Source: Plicaturopsis crispa FD-325 SS-3 (taxonomy: Eukaryota; Basidiomycota; Agaricomycetes; Amylocorticiales; Amylocorticiaceae). Taken from it: a stretch of 64,000 nucleotides of DNA. Under the pieces are notes generated by a model. The model saw nothing but the letters and a program-made list of their open reading frames with translations. It did not search any database and was not told the DNA's origin. Position numbers and translations under genes: made by a program. Position 1 is the stretch's first letter. Each line of letters starts with the position of its first letter. Shown one piece after another: positions 28,311 through 40,249 of this stretch. The stretch spans positions 690,493 through 754,492 of the forward strand of contig KN832557.1 in the NCBI GenBank assembly GCA_000827205.1, written 5' to 3'.

Positions 28311-29540
28311 AGGAGGAATTCACTACGCAGGGATGAAATGACTTGGGACGCCGACGTAATCCTGTATTACAGGCCAGCATCGTGCAGATGGGCTCTGATT
28401 GCAAGGAACTCGCTCAGCAGCAGGTGAGGGCAGAGCAAGAAGCGTCGTAGATGTTGACGAATGTGGCTACCTGCCAAAGTCTGCTGAGGTCAGTGTACGG
28501 TGAAAAATGAATTCTCAACATCAAGACGCACTTGAAGGCAACGGCACAATTTACGATACAAGCGCTGCTTGCTAATGCTAAATTTGAAGGAAGGAATCAA
28601 AAAGTTGGCCGGGCGAAAATCCAGGACGCCTGTCTGTTAGGGTAGCGCCGCTGCAATGTGCATCAAAACAATATCAAGCGTTGTCGGTGATAGGCACGCG
28701 GGCAATACGGACGATAAGACATAGAACTTATATTGGAGACACGTAGGAGGATTCCTTGAGGGCTCAAGCTTACACTCCTAGACTAGTTGCTGGGGAGAAT
28801 TGAGGGTTCTCTGTACGGTGGATGTGCGCGGGCAGCGGCCTTCAATCGCAACGGCAGCATTGCGCCGTTGGAAAACTTGAAAACGCGCGGCAGGTCGTTC
28901 GGAACGGGGACGAGCAAGCATCCAACTTTCGACGGCAAGTCGGAGGCTTCGTCCTGTCGTCGCTGTGAAGCTGGCATGCTCTTCACTGTCATACATAAAT
29001 AAGCAGACCCGCGGGCAGTATCTGGACAGTAAAAATGTCTAGGCTTACCTGTACACACGATGAACGCGATGCATAGCGGCGCTTTGCAGGCGTCACTGTA
29101 CAGAATCCTGAGCAAGGCTCAGTATCGTCCATGCCAAAGGGGCGTACGTGACTTGGACGTTTGTCGTTGAAGACCTACGCAGTGTCACGGAACACGGTAA
29201 ATTGACTGCAAGACTCGGAGTACGGCGTGGATGTCGTTCTCGACGGTGAATATTGTTTGATTCGCGGCGTTGACAATGAGAGTTGGCGAGACTCGAGAGG
29301 CCATCTAGAAGTTGTCTGGAGCAGGTCTTGTGGACCGTGAAACAACCGTGAAACATGGAAAGGAAAATGCGGCCATAGGCGACCGTCTACGTCCGCGGAA
29401 TTTGATGGTGTACCTTGCTTGGCTTTATCCTTACTGTTGCTCATGTTGTTTTCACCGCCTCACATATCTCTAAAAAACACTCTCTTTGCATCTAACTCTA
29501 CAGTCGACCGTAATCCCCCCCTCCTCAGCTCTCGAGAGCG
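28311..29540. other. Upstream region of glyoxal oxidase copy A
   Basis: No gene is recognised. From about 28780 onward the DNA aligns in patches with the region upstream of copy B (about 36540-37378). One example is an AATAAGCAGACC block near 29000 and 36798, and another is the GTCGACCGTAATCCCCC stretch just before both start codons. The duplication that created the two oxidase genes therefore included several hundred base pairs of promoter. Confidence 0.6.
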
Positions 29541-32378
29541 ATGCTTTCGAGACTAGCCTTAGGGCTCGCCGTGGTGACTCGGGCAGCAGCGCAGTCCGCC
29601 GGCAGTTTCGCAGACGGCGGTGACACCGGTGTCAGCGCCATGATGATGTTCCTCGGAAACGAAGAGAACGTCTACATCCTCGACAAGGTCGAGGGCAACG
29701 CCCAGCAGATCAACGGCCATCCCGCCTGGGGCTCGGTGTGGAACATTAACACTCACCAGAGCACGATCATGGACGTTACAACAAATACCTTCTGTGCCGC
29801 CGGTATGCACCTCCCTAACGGCTCGTACTATACCTTCGGAGGAAATGGCGCTGTGGGGCCAGGCGGAAATATTGGGTCGTTGAAAGCCGCAAGCGGTGCA
29901 TCGGCCACGTTCGACTCGACGTATCAGGATTACACGGGCAGCCAGGCAATTCGTGTCCTCAACCCGTGTACGTCGTCGGATGATATGTCGAGCGACAAGT
30001 GCAAGTGGTACGACGACCCCAGCGTGCTCTCCATGCAGAAACAGCGATGGTATGCTGGTGTCGAGTCCCTGCCTGATGGCAGCGTCGCTATCCTCGGTGG
30101 TTTCGTTAACGGTGGCTACGTCAACCGCAACTTTCCCAACGACGATCCCGCATACTCGCACGGTGCGGCAGAGCCGACATATGAATTTTTCCCCAGTAAA
30201 GGCGACGCGCAGGTCATGCAGTTCATGGTCAAGACCTCAGGTCTGAACTCGTACGCGCACACCTACTTGATGCCTTCGGGCAAGATGTTCGTCCAGGCCA
30301 ATCTTTCCTCCATCCTCTGGGATTACACAAATAACATCGAAACTGACCTGCCAGGTATTTCCTGTGTTTGATTCAATGGAATCNNNNNNNNNNNNNNNNN
30401 NNNNNNNNNNNNNNNNNNNNNNNNNNNNNNNNNNNNNNNNNNNNNNNNNNNNNNNNNNNNNNNNNNNNNNNNNNNNNNNNNNNNNNNNNNNNNNNNNNNN
30501 NNNNNNNNNNNNNNNNNNNNNNNNNNNNNNNNNNNNNNNNNNNNNNNNNNNNNNNNNNNNNNNNNNNNNNNNNNNNNNNNNNNNNNNNNNNNNNNNNNNN
30601 NNNNNNNNNNNNNNNNNNNNNNNNNNNNNNNNNNNNNNNNNNNNNNNNNNNNNNNNNNNNNNNNNNNNNNNNNNNNNNNNNNNNNNNNNNNNNNNNNNNN
30701 NNNNNNNNNNNNNNNNNNNNNNNNNNNNNNNNNNNNNNNNNNNNNNNNNNNNNNNNNNNNNNNNNNNNNNNNNNNNNNNNNNNNNNNNNNNNNNNNNNNN
30801 NNNNNNNNNNNNNNNNNNNNNNNNNNNNNNNNNNNNNNNNNNNNNNNNNNNNNNNNNNNNNNNNNNNNNNNNNNNNNNNNNNNNNNNNNNNNNNNNNNNN
30901 NNNNNNNNNNNNNNNNNNNNNNNNNNNNNNNNNNNNNNNNNNNNNNNNNNNNNNNNNNNNNNNNNNNNNNNNNNNNNNNNNNNNNNNNNNNNNNNNNNNN
31001 NNNNNNNNNNNNNNNNNNNNNNNNNNNNNNNNNNNNNNNNNNNNNNNNNNNNNNNNNNNNNNNNNNNNNNNNNNNNNNNNNNNNNNNNNNNNNNNNNNNN
31101 NNNNNNNGGGATTACACAAATAACATCGAAACTGACCTGCCAGGTATTTCCTGTGTTTGATTCAATGGAATCCGATCAAACTTACCTGCCCCCGTAGACA
31201 TGCCCAACGGTATAGCGCGCGTGTATCCCGCCTCAGGCGCCACCGCGATGATGCCGCTGACCCCAGCCAACAACTACGTGCCCACCATCCTATTCTGCGG
31301 TGGCAGCAACATGTCCGCAGATGACTATGGTAACTACGCCAACCCAGCAATCAACACATGGGAGCACCCTGCATCGAACGACTGCCACAGCATCACCCCG
31401 GAACCTGCTGATGGCTCTTCGCCTCAGTACGTCCAGGACGACGACATGCCCGTCGGTCGCACGATGGGCCAATTCATTATTCTGCCTGATGGCAAGATGC
31501 TCGTTGTGAACGGCGGGAGGAACGGTACTGCAGGCTACGGACAGGCGACCGGCGAATCTGCCAGCCTTGCGCAGATGCCCTTCTGGGAGTCGTTTGCCGC
31601 TGAGCCAGAGGGTCAGCCCGCAATCTACGACCCCTCCAAACCTGCGGGTAGTCGGTGGTCCACGGAGGGTCTCGGCACGTCTAACATCGCGCGCTTATAC
31701 CACTCCACCGCCATCCTTCTCCCTGATGCCTCTGTCCTCATCGCCGGATCGAATCCGAACCTGGACGTGAACCTCACATCGCCATTCCCAACTACCTACA
31801 AGGCGGAGATCTTCTACCCGCCTTACTTTTCTGCGTCTACGCGCCCTGTGCCTACCGGGGTGCCCAAGCAGATCTCATACGGTGGTGACCCCTTCGACAT
31901 CACGCTCCCCGCTTCCTCGTACACCGGCAAGGCCGATGACGCCGCGGCCAACACGACCGTCGTGCTCAGCCGCGGTGGATTCACGACTCACGCGATGAAC
32001 ATGGGCCAGCGCCACCTGCAGCTTAACAACACGTACACCGTCAATAACGACTCGTCGATCACGCTGCACGTCGCGCAGGCGCCGCCGAACGCGAACCTTC
32101 TCACCCCCGGACCGGCGCTGCTCTTCGTTGTCGTCGCAGGGATACCGAGCAACGGCACGATGGTGACCGTCGGGACTGGGAACATGGGCACGCAGCCGAC
32201 ATCTGCTGCGAGCACGCTGCCCGCGAGCCAAAACCTGTCCACGGCGTCTGGCAGCGGCAGTGGCAGCGGTAACTCGAGCTCAAAGAACGGCGCGTCTATA
32301 TATGCGCCGGGCTGGATAGGCGTCATTACATGCGGAATTACCGCACTTGCTGCTCTCTGTGCGTCTCATCTTTCATGA
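29541..32378 (+). CDS. Glyoxal oxidase-like copper radical oxidase (copy A)
   Basis: Two exons, 29541-30354 and 31198-32378, encode 664 residues. The protein has a signal peptide (MLSRLALGLAVVTRAAAQ), a kelch-type propeller (ILGGFVNGG, YTFGGNGA, LVVNGGRNG) and the AA5_1 active-site pieces. These are FCAAGMHLPNGS with the Cys that forms the Cys-Tyr cofactor, ARLYHSTAILLPDA with the copper Tyr-His pair, and GFTTHAMNMGQR with the second His. It should oxidise aldehydes such as glyoxal or methylglyoxal and deliver hydrogen peroxide to peroxidases during lignin decay. A Ser-rich spacer and a hydrophobic C-terminus (GVITCGITALAALCAS) suggest a GPI anchor. The annotated intron includes a run of N; if the gap is spurious the intron is 54 nt. 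Copy B is about 96% identical in protein. Confidence 0.93.
30319..30383. repeat. Left copy of 65 bp repeat flanking the N gap
   Basis: These 65 bases (end of exon 1 plus start of the intron) are repeated exactly at 31108-31172 on the far side of the gap. They are the two overlapping contig ends rather than a biological duplication. Confidence 0.9.
30384..31107. other. Assembly gap of 724 N
   Basis: A run of N in the middle of glyoxal oxidase copy A, flanked by identical 65 bp sequences. Collapsing the two flanks would leave a 54 nt intron in the same place as in copy B, so the gap probably contains nothing real. Confidence 0.9.
31108..31172. repeat. Right copy of 65 bp repeat flanking the N gap
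   Basis: Identical to 30319-30383. It continues into the rest of the intron and the ACATG start of exon 2 at 31198. Confidence 0.9.
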
Positions 32379-32539
32379 TTCCGTATGGTGCAGATGCTGA
32401 CTCCCTCCATAGTTGCATGATGCCGCATACTTGTAACGTGTGCGTGTATTTCTGCGAACTTATACGCATTATGCCATATTGTCGAATGTATTTGCATTCT
32501 TCGCCCATTGTCAACCCATCGTAACGTTACTTTGCGGTC

Positions 32540-32740
32540 AATCCAGCGACAGAATATATTTCCTGGGCCACTCCCGATTCGAAGCGTTCTGAATGGAGAT
32601 GCATGGACCTGAATCGACAGACGTCCCGGAGATCCTCCGGGCTCTCAGTGTATATGGACCTCCGATGTCGACTGTCAAGGGAGGAGCAAAAACTACTGCA
32701 AATCATGAAGTACTCTCGATGATGGAAACTGCTTAGTGAC
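32540..32740 (+). pseudogene. Relic of a BTB-domain exon
   Basis: Read in frame on the plus strand, about 200 nt give SDRIYFLGHSRFEAF, then DVPEILRALSVYGPPMSTV and NHEVLSMMETA. These line up in order with the BTB exon of the genes at 23-28 kb (SRDKVRFLVHHRN, DLPESSEVLD, EKYEVFSAMEIA). The alignment needs gaps and a stop interrupts the reading, so this is a decayed copy. It lies directly downstream of glyoxal oxidase copy A. Extent is approximate. Confidence 0.55.
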
Positions 32741-32888
32741 AAGTATTTGTGTGCGTCTTCTGTAGCACCGCTCACCTTGGGGTTTTCTAAGACAGAAAGC
32801 CCATTCTCAAGGTCGCCGGAGAGTGTGTATGATTGCTTGACGGCGCGCGGCTTGGCTGCCAACCCCACGACTTAAAGTTGCCCTCCGT

Positions 32889-32927
32889 GACCGCGCTCGA
32901 ATCTTCGTTCATGAGGATACTTAGTTG
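32889..32927. repeat. About 39 bp repeat shared with 36210-36247
   Basis: A block containing TTCGTTCATGAGG followed by TACTTAG and TGCA occurs here and again at about 36210-36247 with roughly 90% identity. One copy is upstream of the MYND gene, the other upstream of oxidase copy B. It could be a duplicated promoter piece. Confidence 0.55.
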
Positions 32928-33314
32928 CACCTTTTTGCGATTTAGACAATAGCCAGGTTGGCCTCTTGATTCAGCTGCGACGCCGCGGCTGTCCTATACA
33001 GACCCCGATGCGGCGCGTTGGCGGCGCGCCTCGCGTCCTTCGTACTTCAACTACCACATGTTTAACCAACGACCTACTACCTTACTCTCGCCGTCGACGC
33101 TTCAATATCAACCTCTTTCCGCTCTAAGTACCCTAATCTTCTGCGCTTGAATCATCCTTTGAGAGTGGGCACAAGTTGCAGTTCATCCTCGGTGAAGTTT
33201 TGCTTACCCGACCTCACTTTACCCCAGCTCTATCTTAAATACCAGTCACAATACTAGTGCGACGACTTCCGGAACACATTTCGGGTCGCATGTCCTCTGT
33301 CACTTTCGCGTATC

Positions 33315-35250
33315 ATGGAGTCCAAAGTTCGACCCACGCGTGAAGCACAGCGCCGGTGGCAGCTAGTCGCCACTGACCCTGCTGGCGTCGTCGCTGCATT
33401 TTCCATGGATTATGTATGCGTTAATCTTCGTTTCAATATACAGCTTACTGATACGGGTGCCCACGCATTCTTTCCAGTCTTCTGCAGAAAGTCCAGCCTT
33501 GGGAAGAGAAATCTTCCAACTATGCTGTGCTATTGAAGATATCGCTGTGCATGATGCCACACTCTGGAAGGCCCTCGTCGATGCCGGTATCACTGACTCG
33601 CTGTGTGAGGCTGTCTATACCCTAAAATTGCAGCATACGGATGATTACACCCTGGGAGAAAAGACTCGTGCCATCATCAATTATACGGTAATTCATGTAA
33701 CTCTCATTGTCGCGAATTCCTGATACTTAATGTCCAACGTTTAATAGGCACCATCTCCCTATTTCAAGCCGTTTTTTGTTCTTGCGTGTGCCTCGAAGCA
33801 CTTTTCTTTGCCGCTGTCCAGCACGGATCTTCGATACATCGCCTCACTGAAGAAACACTGGAGTAAGATGATGAAACGCGTAAGTCACATCTCTCATGTT
33901 GTCCACAAGATATATCAACATCTGTAAATGCAGATATGGGATGAACCAGGGAATTCAATCACGCCAACCGAGGAGTTCGTTCATGAACGTATGAGCCTCC
34001 CGCTACTGTTCAGCATCATTTTTGGACACGATCCTAGTTTCCTCAGGTAACCAGATATGCAGGCTTTATTGAAAACTTCCATATTCACGTTTTGTAGCGT
34101 CCTCGACGATGAGACAGATATGACCATTCCCGTCATCGTTCGATCGTGGGTGGTCTCTACGGACGATCGAGATGCATTCGTCGTTTCGAAGGCTATGTTC
34201 GACCTATGGACGCCTGACGTTCCGCCCCTTCTCCCATACCGAACTGCCAATCCTGCTCCCGCGTCGATATTTTTTCGCGTCATCCAAGGCGCGGGTCGCG
34301 ACGACATTGTCGTCAACACCTTCGCATCTCATCTGGGCACCTTGCGGGGTGTCGATGCCAATCACGAACTTCACTTCCTTCTTGTCCTGCTCACCGGAAG
34401 TCAACGCTTTGAGGAGCCGGGAGAACGCTTTCTTCGCCTGCTCGTTGAATCGAAGCCACTGTGGACCAAGCTCTTCTCACTTATTGCAACTTCCAATACC
34501 GACGATATGTCTACAGAGGACATATGCGTCGTCCAGTACGGTCTGGACGTCATGACGGACACCCTGAAATTGTGCAGTAGTGACACCGCCGACTTAATGA
34601 CTGCAGAATTGGGACGTGCGTGGATAAATGCTGGCGTATTCGATGCCCTGGATGCAATCACATCACATTCATTGACACACAACCTCCCAAGATTCAGCGG
34701 TGAGTGTACCATATGTACTTAGTCCGGGACATTATCATCTCATCATGGCTGCCAGCTCAACTGCTGCTCATTTTTGTTGGTCTCCGATGCGCCCTCGACG
34801 CGGCGCCCGAGCTAGAGAGCATCCTGAGCGGCCAGCTGCCTCGTCCTCGCATGCTAAGCACTTTGCAAAAGCTAACGGAAACTCATCTACGGGTCACCGA
34901 CCTCTTTGCCCCCTCCTTCCTTCTGGCATCTGATATGAAGAAACTGCCTCGAAGTCTTGCTGACCTCGATGCCGTGAGTGTCGGGAGAGCCATACGTGAC
35001 TGCTCGCAGTATATGCAAGCTCTCGAAACGAGATGCGTTGTTGCAGGACAGTGTGGCCGTCGCGGCTGCGAGGCACGGGCATCATCGAGGTGCGCCAAAT
35101 GCAGGAAGATTGCGTACTGCGGACCCAAATGCCAGAAAAAGTGCGTCCCTGGACACTCGCTTTGTATATCGAGTATATCCGGCGTCTAACTGAGATGTTT
35201 CCAGGGATTGGAAGGCCCACAAGTCCGTGTGCTCTGACCAGGCCAGGTAG
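33315..35250 (+). CDS. MYND zinc-finger protein (copy 2)
   Basis: Seven exons (33315-33413, 33478-33687, 33748-33879, 33934-34046, 34098-34699, 34756-35140, 35205-35250) encode 528 residues with all introns GT-AG. The C-terminal MYND finger reads CGRRGCEARASSRCAKC, IAYCGPKCQKK and DWKAHKSVC, with all expected zinc ligands. Upstream regions match copy 1 (13637-15620), for example DPSFLSVLDDETDMTIPV and SGQLPRPRML, with six shared intron positions. The finger is followed by only eight residues (SDQAR ending). Function is unknown beyond probable protein binding. It is enclosed by the two glyoxal oxidase genes, and a dehydrogenase relic lies 280 bp downstream in tail-to-tail orientation. Confidence 0.85.
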
Positions 35251-35528
35251 CGTGGCGATAGTCACAAAACACCATCTCTTGCATAGGCGCAAGTCCATTT
35301 TACTGCGTCAACATACCGATTCGTCATAGTCATCAACCGGGCTGTATATGTTATTCTAATGCAGATAATATATCTCGTTACAGTGTAATTACAATACCTC
35401 GTTCAAGCCCTCCAAATCATGTTTGTACTCCCGGTTTTCCCGTCCACTGACATTGCCTGATATTCAAAAAGGAGGATACGACGACGTACCCTCTACGCCG
35501 TGATGCCATTAACTGTTCTACCGGATTA

Positions 35529-35650
35529 ACCGCTAGAAAATCGAGGCGCGTACATCCAGATCCTTGTGCCTTTGCAAGGTGCTCCGACACGGTTGATCAC
35601 GTATACTCCGGAAGCACCTCGCAGGACCACAAGAGACGAAACTGACAGGC
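35529..35650 (-). pseudogene. Relic of the zinc dehydrogenase gene (exon 12 region)
   Basis: On the minus strand this segment reads VVLRGASGVYVINRV and continues into a block alignable base by base with 9926-10060 of the intact dehydrogenase (AVLRGASEVYVIDRVPERLA). Only this exon-12 portion is clear; other exons are unrecognisable. The open frame is shifted relative to the intact gene after INRV. An 18 nt block at 35934-35951 matches the intact gene's upstream region at 1804-1821, in the collinear position. The relic is in opposite orientation to the MYND gene upstream. Confidence 0.75.
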
Positions 35651-37378
35651 CCTTAAAAAGTATATAAGATTCTGGAACATAAATGCGAAGGATAAATTCA
35701 GCGTACCCCAGAGACTGAAACAGATTTGCCGGGTCAAAGATCCATGCGCAGTAGAATGAAGTTGACTTGGTTGCTTGGCTAGTGGGGGGAGTACTGTATT
35801 GATTGGGGTCAGCTCCCGGTGTGTTCATATGTGGAGGTCATGGGCAAGTCATGGGTGTAATGTCCTTCCACGACAGGGCGAGCCCCTTACAGCCATATCG
35901 TCTGCATAAGACCAAATGAAACCCAAGTGCTTGCAAGGATGCTCACCTCCAAAAATGGGACCCGAGACTTGAGCAGAATGACCATCCGAGTTTCGACCGA
36001 GAGCAACACTTAGATATCATAAGTGTTGCAGTCTACGTAGAAGATTGTGCTTCTAGTCAAGGGGCCACCCCTTGCTTCTGGTAGTCAAGAGATGCACGGA
36101 ATAGAGTTGAGCGACTTACACTCGACCTAAACACCTCGGTGTGCGAGGCCGCCATCCCTAGCCAGGATCAGCGCCGTCGAAGTCGCCCCTCGAGTTTGCC
36201 GCGGCGTCCCCGCGCTCAACCTTCGTTCATGAGGCTACTTAGCTGCAGCCTCCGCAAAACTTGACATATCGATATCGAGTTGTCAAGGGTGCCTTCGCAG
36301 TTCAAAAACAACCGCGTTAACCTGCGAATCCGGGTGAGGCGTATGCCGTTGACGGACTACGATCGATCGCCGCCCCGGCTGCTGTCAGCTGCAATGGACC
36401 GATGCCGTACACCTGGCGAACTTGAGTTTAGCGCTGCTGCAATGGGTCGAAGCAAGACCGTCTGCAAAGTCATCACCGTCGCAATGTGCGCAAAAATACC
36501 CACCCACGAGAGATTTTTATAGCGTCGCCGAAAACTAAACTTGGTATCCCCAAGTAGGCCAGCTGCTGAGCAAGTGTTCGAGGAACCCTCCGTGCGAGGT
36601 CTGTCTGTACAGCGGGCCCTGACCCCAATGGAAAGCATGCTCAGCGCTCAATGCCCGAGAATCAGCAGCGAGACGCTGAGGACGCTCGGCACGGGGAATG
36701 GGGGACGATCGGGCCTAAACGATAGCCTCCCCGGCGTTTCAGCATTTCATCGCGGTGAAGCATGTCCTCCGCATGCACTGTGTGCATGCCACGCAAAAAT
36801 AAGCAGACCTGCTGACAGCATCTAAGCAAAAATGGCTCACTAGTCGAGTACACAACAAGAACACGTTGCGTATACGCCAGGTATACGCTTTGCAAGTGCC
36901 CTGCAAATCTTGGCAGCCCCGTTTGTCACCGCAGGTCACCGGTCACCGGCCGTACAATCCTCCAGCACAAATCTAGACCGGTGAGTTGACCACTGGGGAG
37001 CAAGATGTGTCGTTCTAGGCGGTGTAAATCTAGCGCGTTGAGACCGCCCACGACATTCTTGACCAAGAACTCGCCGAGAAGTTTACGATAATTTGCTTGG
37101 AGGTACGTGAAGAACGGAGCAACGGGGAGGATAAAAGACAGAAAAGGCAGAAAAACGGTCTTGGGACACCGAGCGCGGAATTTGATTTGCACTAGAGCTG
37201 TGCGGCGGCACGCACTTTCTCTCTCTTTATACGCCGACGTTGTTTTCACCGTTTCTCAACTCTCTTCAAGACTTCCACCACACGCTCTTTGCTTTTGGAG
37301 AAGACACCCCCCCTCATTACACCCTACCGTCGACCGTAATTTCCCCCCTTCCTCAGCTTTCGAGAGCGGCTCTCTACG
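35651..37378. other. Relic upstream DNA and promoter of oxidase copy B
   Basis: The left part (to about 36200) is probably the decayed 5' half of the dehydrogenase relic, only patchily recognisable. From about 36540 the DNA is homologous to the region upstream of oxidase copy A. No independent gene is supported. Confidence 0.5.
36210..36247. repeat. About 38 bp repeat shared with 32889-32927
   Basis: Second copy of the TTCGTTCATGAGG-containing block described at 32889, about 90% identical. Confidence 0.55.
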
Positions 37379-39422
37379 ATGCTTTCGACACTGGCCCTGG
37401 GGCTCGCCGTTGCGACATGCGCAGCAGCGCAGTCAGCCGGCAGTTTCGCAGACGGCGGTGACACCGGTGTCAGCGCCATGATGATGTTCCTCGGAAACGA
37501 AGAGAACGTCTACATCCTCGACAAGGTCGAGGGCAACGCCCAACAGATCAACGGTCACCCCGCCTGGGGCTCGGTGTGGAATATTAACACCCACCAGAGC
37601 ACGATCATGGACGTCACGACAAACACCTTCTGTGCTGCCGGTATGCACCTTCCTAACGGCTCGTACTATACCTTCGGAGGAAATGGCGCTGTGGGGCCAG
37701 GTGGAAATATCGGCTCGGTGAAAAGCGCTGGTGGTGCGTCGGCCACGTTCGACGCGACATATCAAGACTACACGGGCAGCAAGGCGGTCCGTGTCCTCAA
37801 CCCGTGTACGTCGTCGGATGATATGTCGAGCGACAAGTGCAAGTGGTACGACGACCCCAGCGTGCTCTCCATGCAGAAACAGCGATGGTACGCCGGTGTC
37901 GAGTCCCTTCCTGACGGCAGCGTCGCTATTCTCGGTGGTTTTGTTAACGGCGGCTATGTCAACCGTAATTTCCCCAACACCGACCCCGCGTACGAAGGTG
38001 GCGCTGCAGAGCCGACGTACGAATTCTTCCCCAGTAAAGGCGATGCGCAGGTCATGCAGTTCATGGTCAAGACTTCAGGTCTGAACTCGTACGCGCACAC
38101 CTTCCTCATGCCCTCGGGCAAGATGTTCGTCCAGGCCAATCTGTCCACGATCCTCTGGGACTACACGAACAACGTCGAGACAGATCTCCCAGGTAATTCC
38201 CACGCTACACAACTAGATTTGCCTCAGCTCACCTGCTCTACCAGACATGCCTAACGGTGTCGCTCGAGTGTACCCCGCCTCAGGCGCTACCGCAATGATG
38301 CCGCTGACCCCCGCCAACAACTACGTGCCCACCATCCTTTTCTGCGGTGGCAGCAACATGTCCGCGGATAATTATGGTAACTACGCCAACCCAGCAATCA
38401 ACACTTGGGAGCACCCTGCATCGAACGACTGCCACAGCATCACCCCGGAACCTGCTGACGGCTCTTCGCCTCAGTACGTCCAGGACGACGACATGCCCGT
38501 CGGTCGCACGATGGGCCAATTCATTATTCTGCCTGATGGCAAGATGCTCGTCGTGAACGGCGGGAGGAACGGTACTGCAGGCTACGGACAGGCGACGGGC
38601 GAATCTGCCAGCCTTGCGCAGATGCCATTCTGGGAGTCGTTTGCCGCCGAGCCAGAGGGTCAGCCCGCAATCTACGACCCCTCCAAGCCCGCAGGCAGTC
38701 GGTGGTCCACGGAAGGTCTCGGCACGTCGAACATCGCACGCTTATACCACTCCACCGCCATTCTCCTCCCCGACGCCTCCGTCCTCATCGCCGGCTCGAA
38801 CCCGAACTTAGACGTGAACCTCACTTCGCCGTTCCCGACCACCTACAAGGCGGAGATCTTCTACCCGCCCTACTTCTCTGCATCGACGCGCCCTGTTCCC
38901 ACCGGCGTACCCAAGCAGATCTCGTACGGCGGTGACCCCTTCGACATCACGCTCCCCGCTTCCTCGTACACCGGTAAGGCCGATGACGCCGCTGCCAACA
39001 CCACGGTGGTGCTCAGCCGTGGTGGATTCACGACTCACGCGATGAACATGGGCCAGCGCCACCTGCAGCTTAACAACACGTACACCGTCAACAACGACTC
39101 GTCGATCACACTGCACGTCGCGCAGGCGCCGCCAAACGCGAACCTCCTCACCCCCGGACCCGCGCTTCTCTTCGTTGTCGTTGCAGGGATACCGAGCAAC
39201 GGCACGATGGTGACCGTCGGGACTGGAAGCATGGGCACGCAGCCGACGTCTGCTGCGAGCGTGCTGCCTGCGAGCCAGAACCTGTCCACGGCGTCTGGCA
39301 GCGGCAGTGGCGGCGGTAACTCGAGCTCGAAGAACGGCGCATCTGTATATACGCCGGGATGGATGGGTGTCATGGCGTGTGGATTAACCGCGCTTGCCGC
39401 TCTTTGTACGTCGTTTCTTTGA
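37379..39422 (+). CDS. Glyoxal oxidase-like copper radical oxidase (copy B)
   Basis: Two exons, 37379-38192 and 38245-39422, encode 663 residues; the 52 nt intron is at the same codon as in copy A. Signal peptide MLSTLALGLAVATCAAAQ, the FCAAGMHLPNGS cysteine, ARLYHSTAILLPDA and GFTTHAMNMGQR copper-ligand motifs, and a Ser/Gly-rich stretch before a hydrophobic, GPI-like C-terminus are all present. Differences from copy A are scattered conservative changes (for example GSVKSAGG for GSLKAASG, AYEGG for AYSHG) plus small tail changes. Role as in copy A: extracellular or cell-surface hydrogen peroxide supply. The near identity suggests a recent duplication or gene conversion. The two promoters are more diverged than the coding parts, so expression may differ. 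Confidence 0.95.
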
Positions 39423-40249
39423 TCATGTTGCGTACGGGTGCTGACTCTTTGAATTCTGCAGTCGCGTGATGCACTATCTAGCGTGTCTATATTCCTGCTA
39501 TCTTATTGCGGGCCTGCCCGCAGCTAGCGTTAATTATTTTCCGTGCGGAGGGATGGCGATTAGGACATGGACACTTGGTGCAAAATCTAAATGCTCTCAG
39601 CTTTGTGGACTACTTTTCTCGATACCGGACAGGTGGATTCTATACATACAAAAAATGTCATGTATAATCCAGTGACGCTACACGCACTCTGCGGGTCGTA
39701 TACTTTTCGTTGTATGTGGCTTGCAATACCTACCTCTACATACTTAGTAAATGTGATCCGACCTTCGAGCTTTCGTTCGGCGAACACTGTGGTCGCACAC
39801 GTATTGCATTGGACTGCAGCACAATCCGACAGCGTAAGCTATCCGCGATCGGACAGTGGAGTGGGGGCTGCAAACAGACAAGTATTGGCCTTTCGGACTC
39901 GGGGGTGGGTCGAACACTCCCACCGTTGGGATTTAAGTAAGTGCGATGCGATGTCGGGCTTCCGAACAGCCGGAGACGCGTCGAGTCGGCAGCACTAGGC
40001 GCTGAGCGTTTTCCCTTGCAGTATCTTTGCATACTACACAGGACAAGCGAGGAAAGACATTGCGCCAGTCAGTCAAGCGTGCCCCAGATGACCTCACCTG
40101 TTTATCTCAGCCCTCACATGGACGTCCTGTGATCACCATAGTAAGCAGACAGTAAGCTACGCTCGTTCATTGGATCCAGAACCGCACCTCGTCGAGATAC
40201 TTAAGACTGCAGCAGGGCCATGGCATGGAGACCTAACACTCGCAGAATC
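39423..40249. other. Intergenic spacer
   Basis: The first ~150 bp resemble the 3' flank of oxidase copy A, marking the end of the duplicated unit. No gene is recognised in the remainder, which contains the promoter of the questin-oxidase-like gene. Confidence 0.5.

Noticed and set aside
29559-30161. 200-codon antisense frame within glyoxal oxidase A (similar one in copy B)
   Set aside because: Explained by codon bias of the sense gene; no domain and no splice logic.
30384-31107. A mobile element with a 65 bp target duplication inside glyoxal oxidase A
   Set aside because: The sequence between is only N, and the identical 65 bp flanks are better explained by overlapping contig ends; merging them gives the normal intron.
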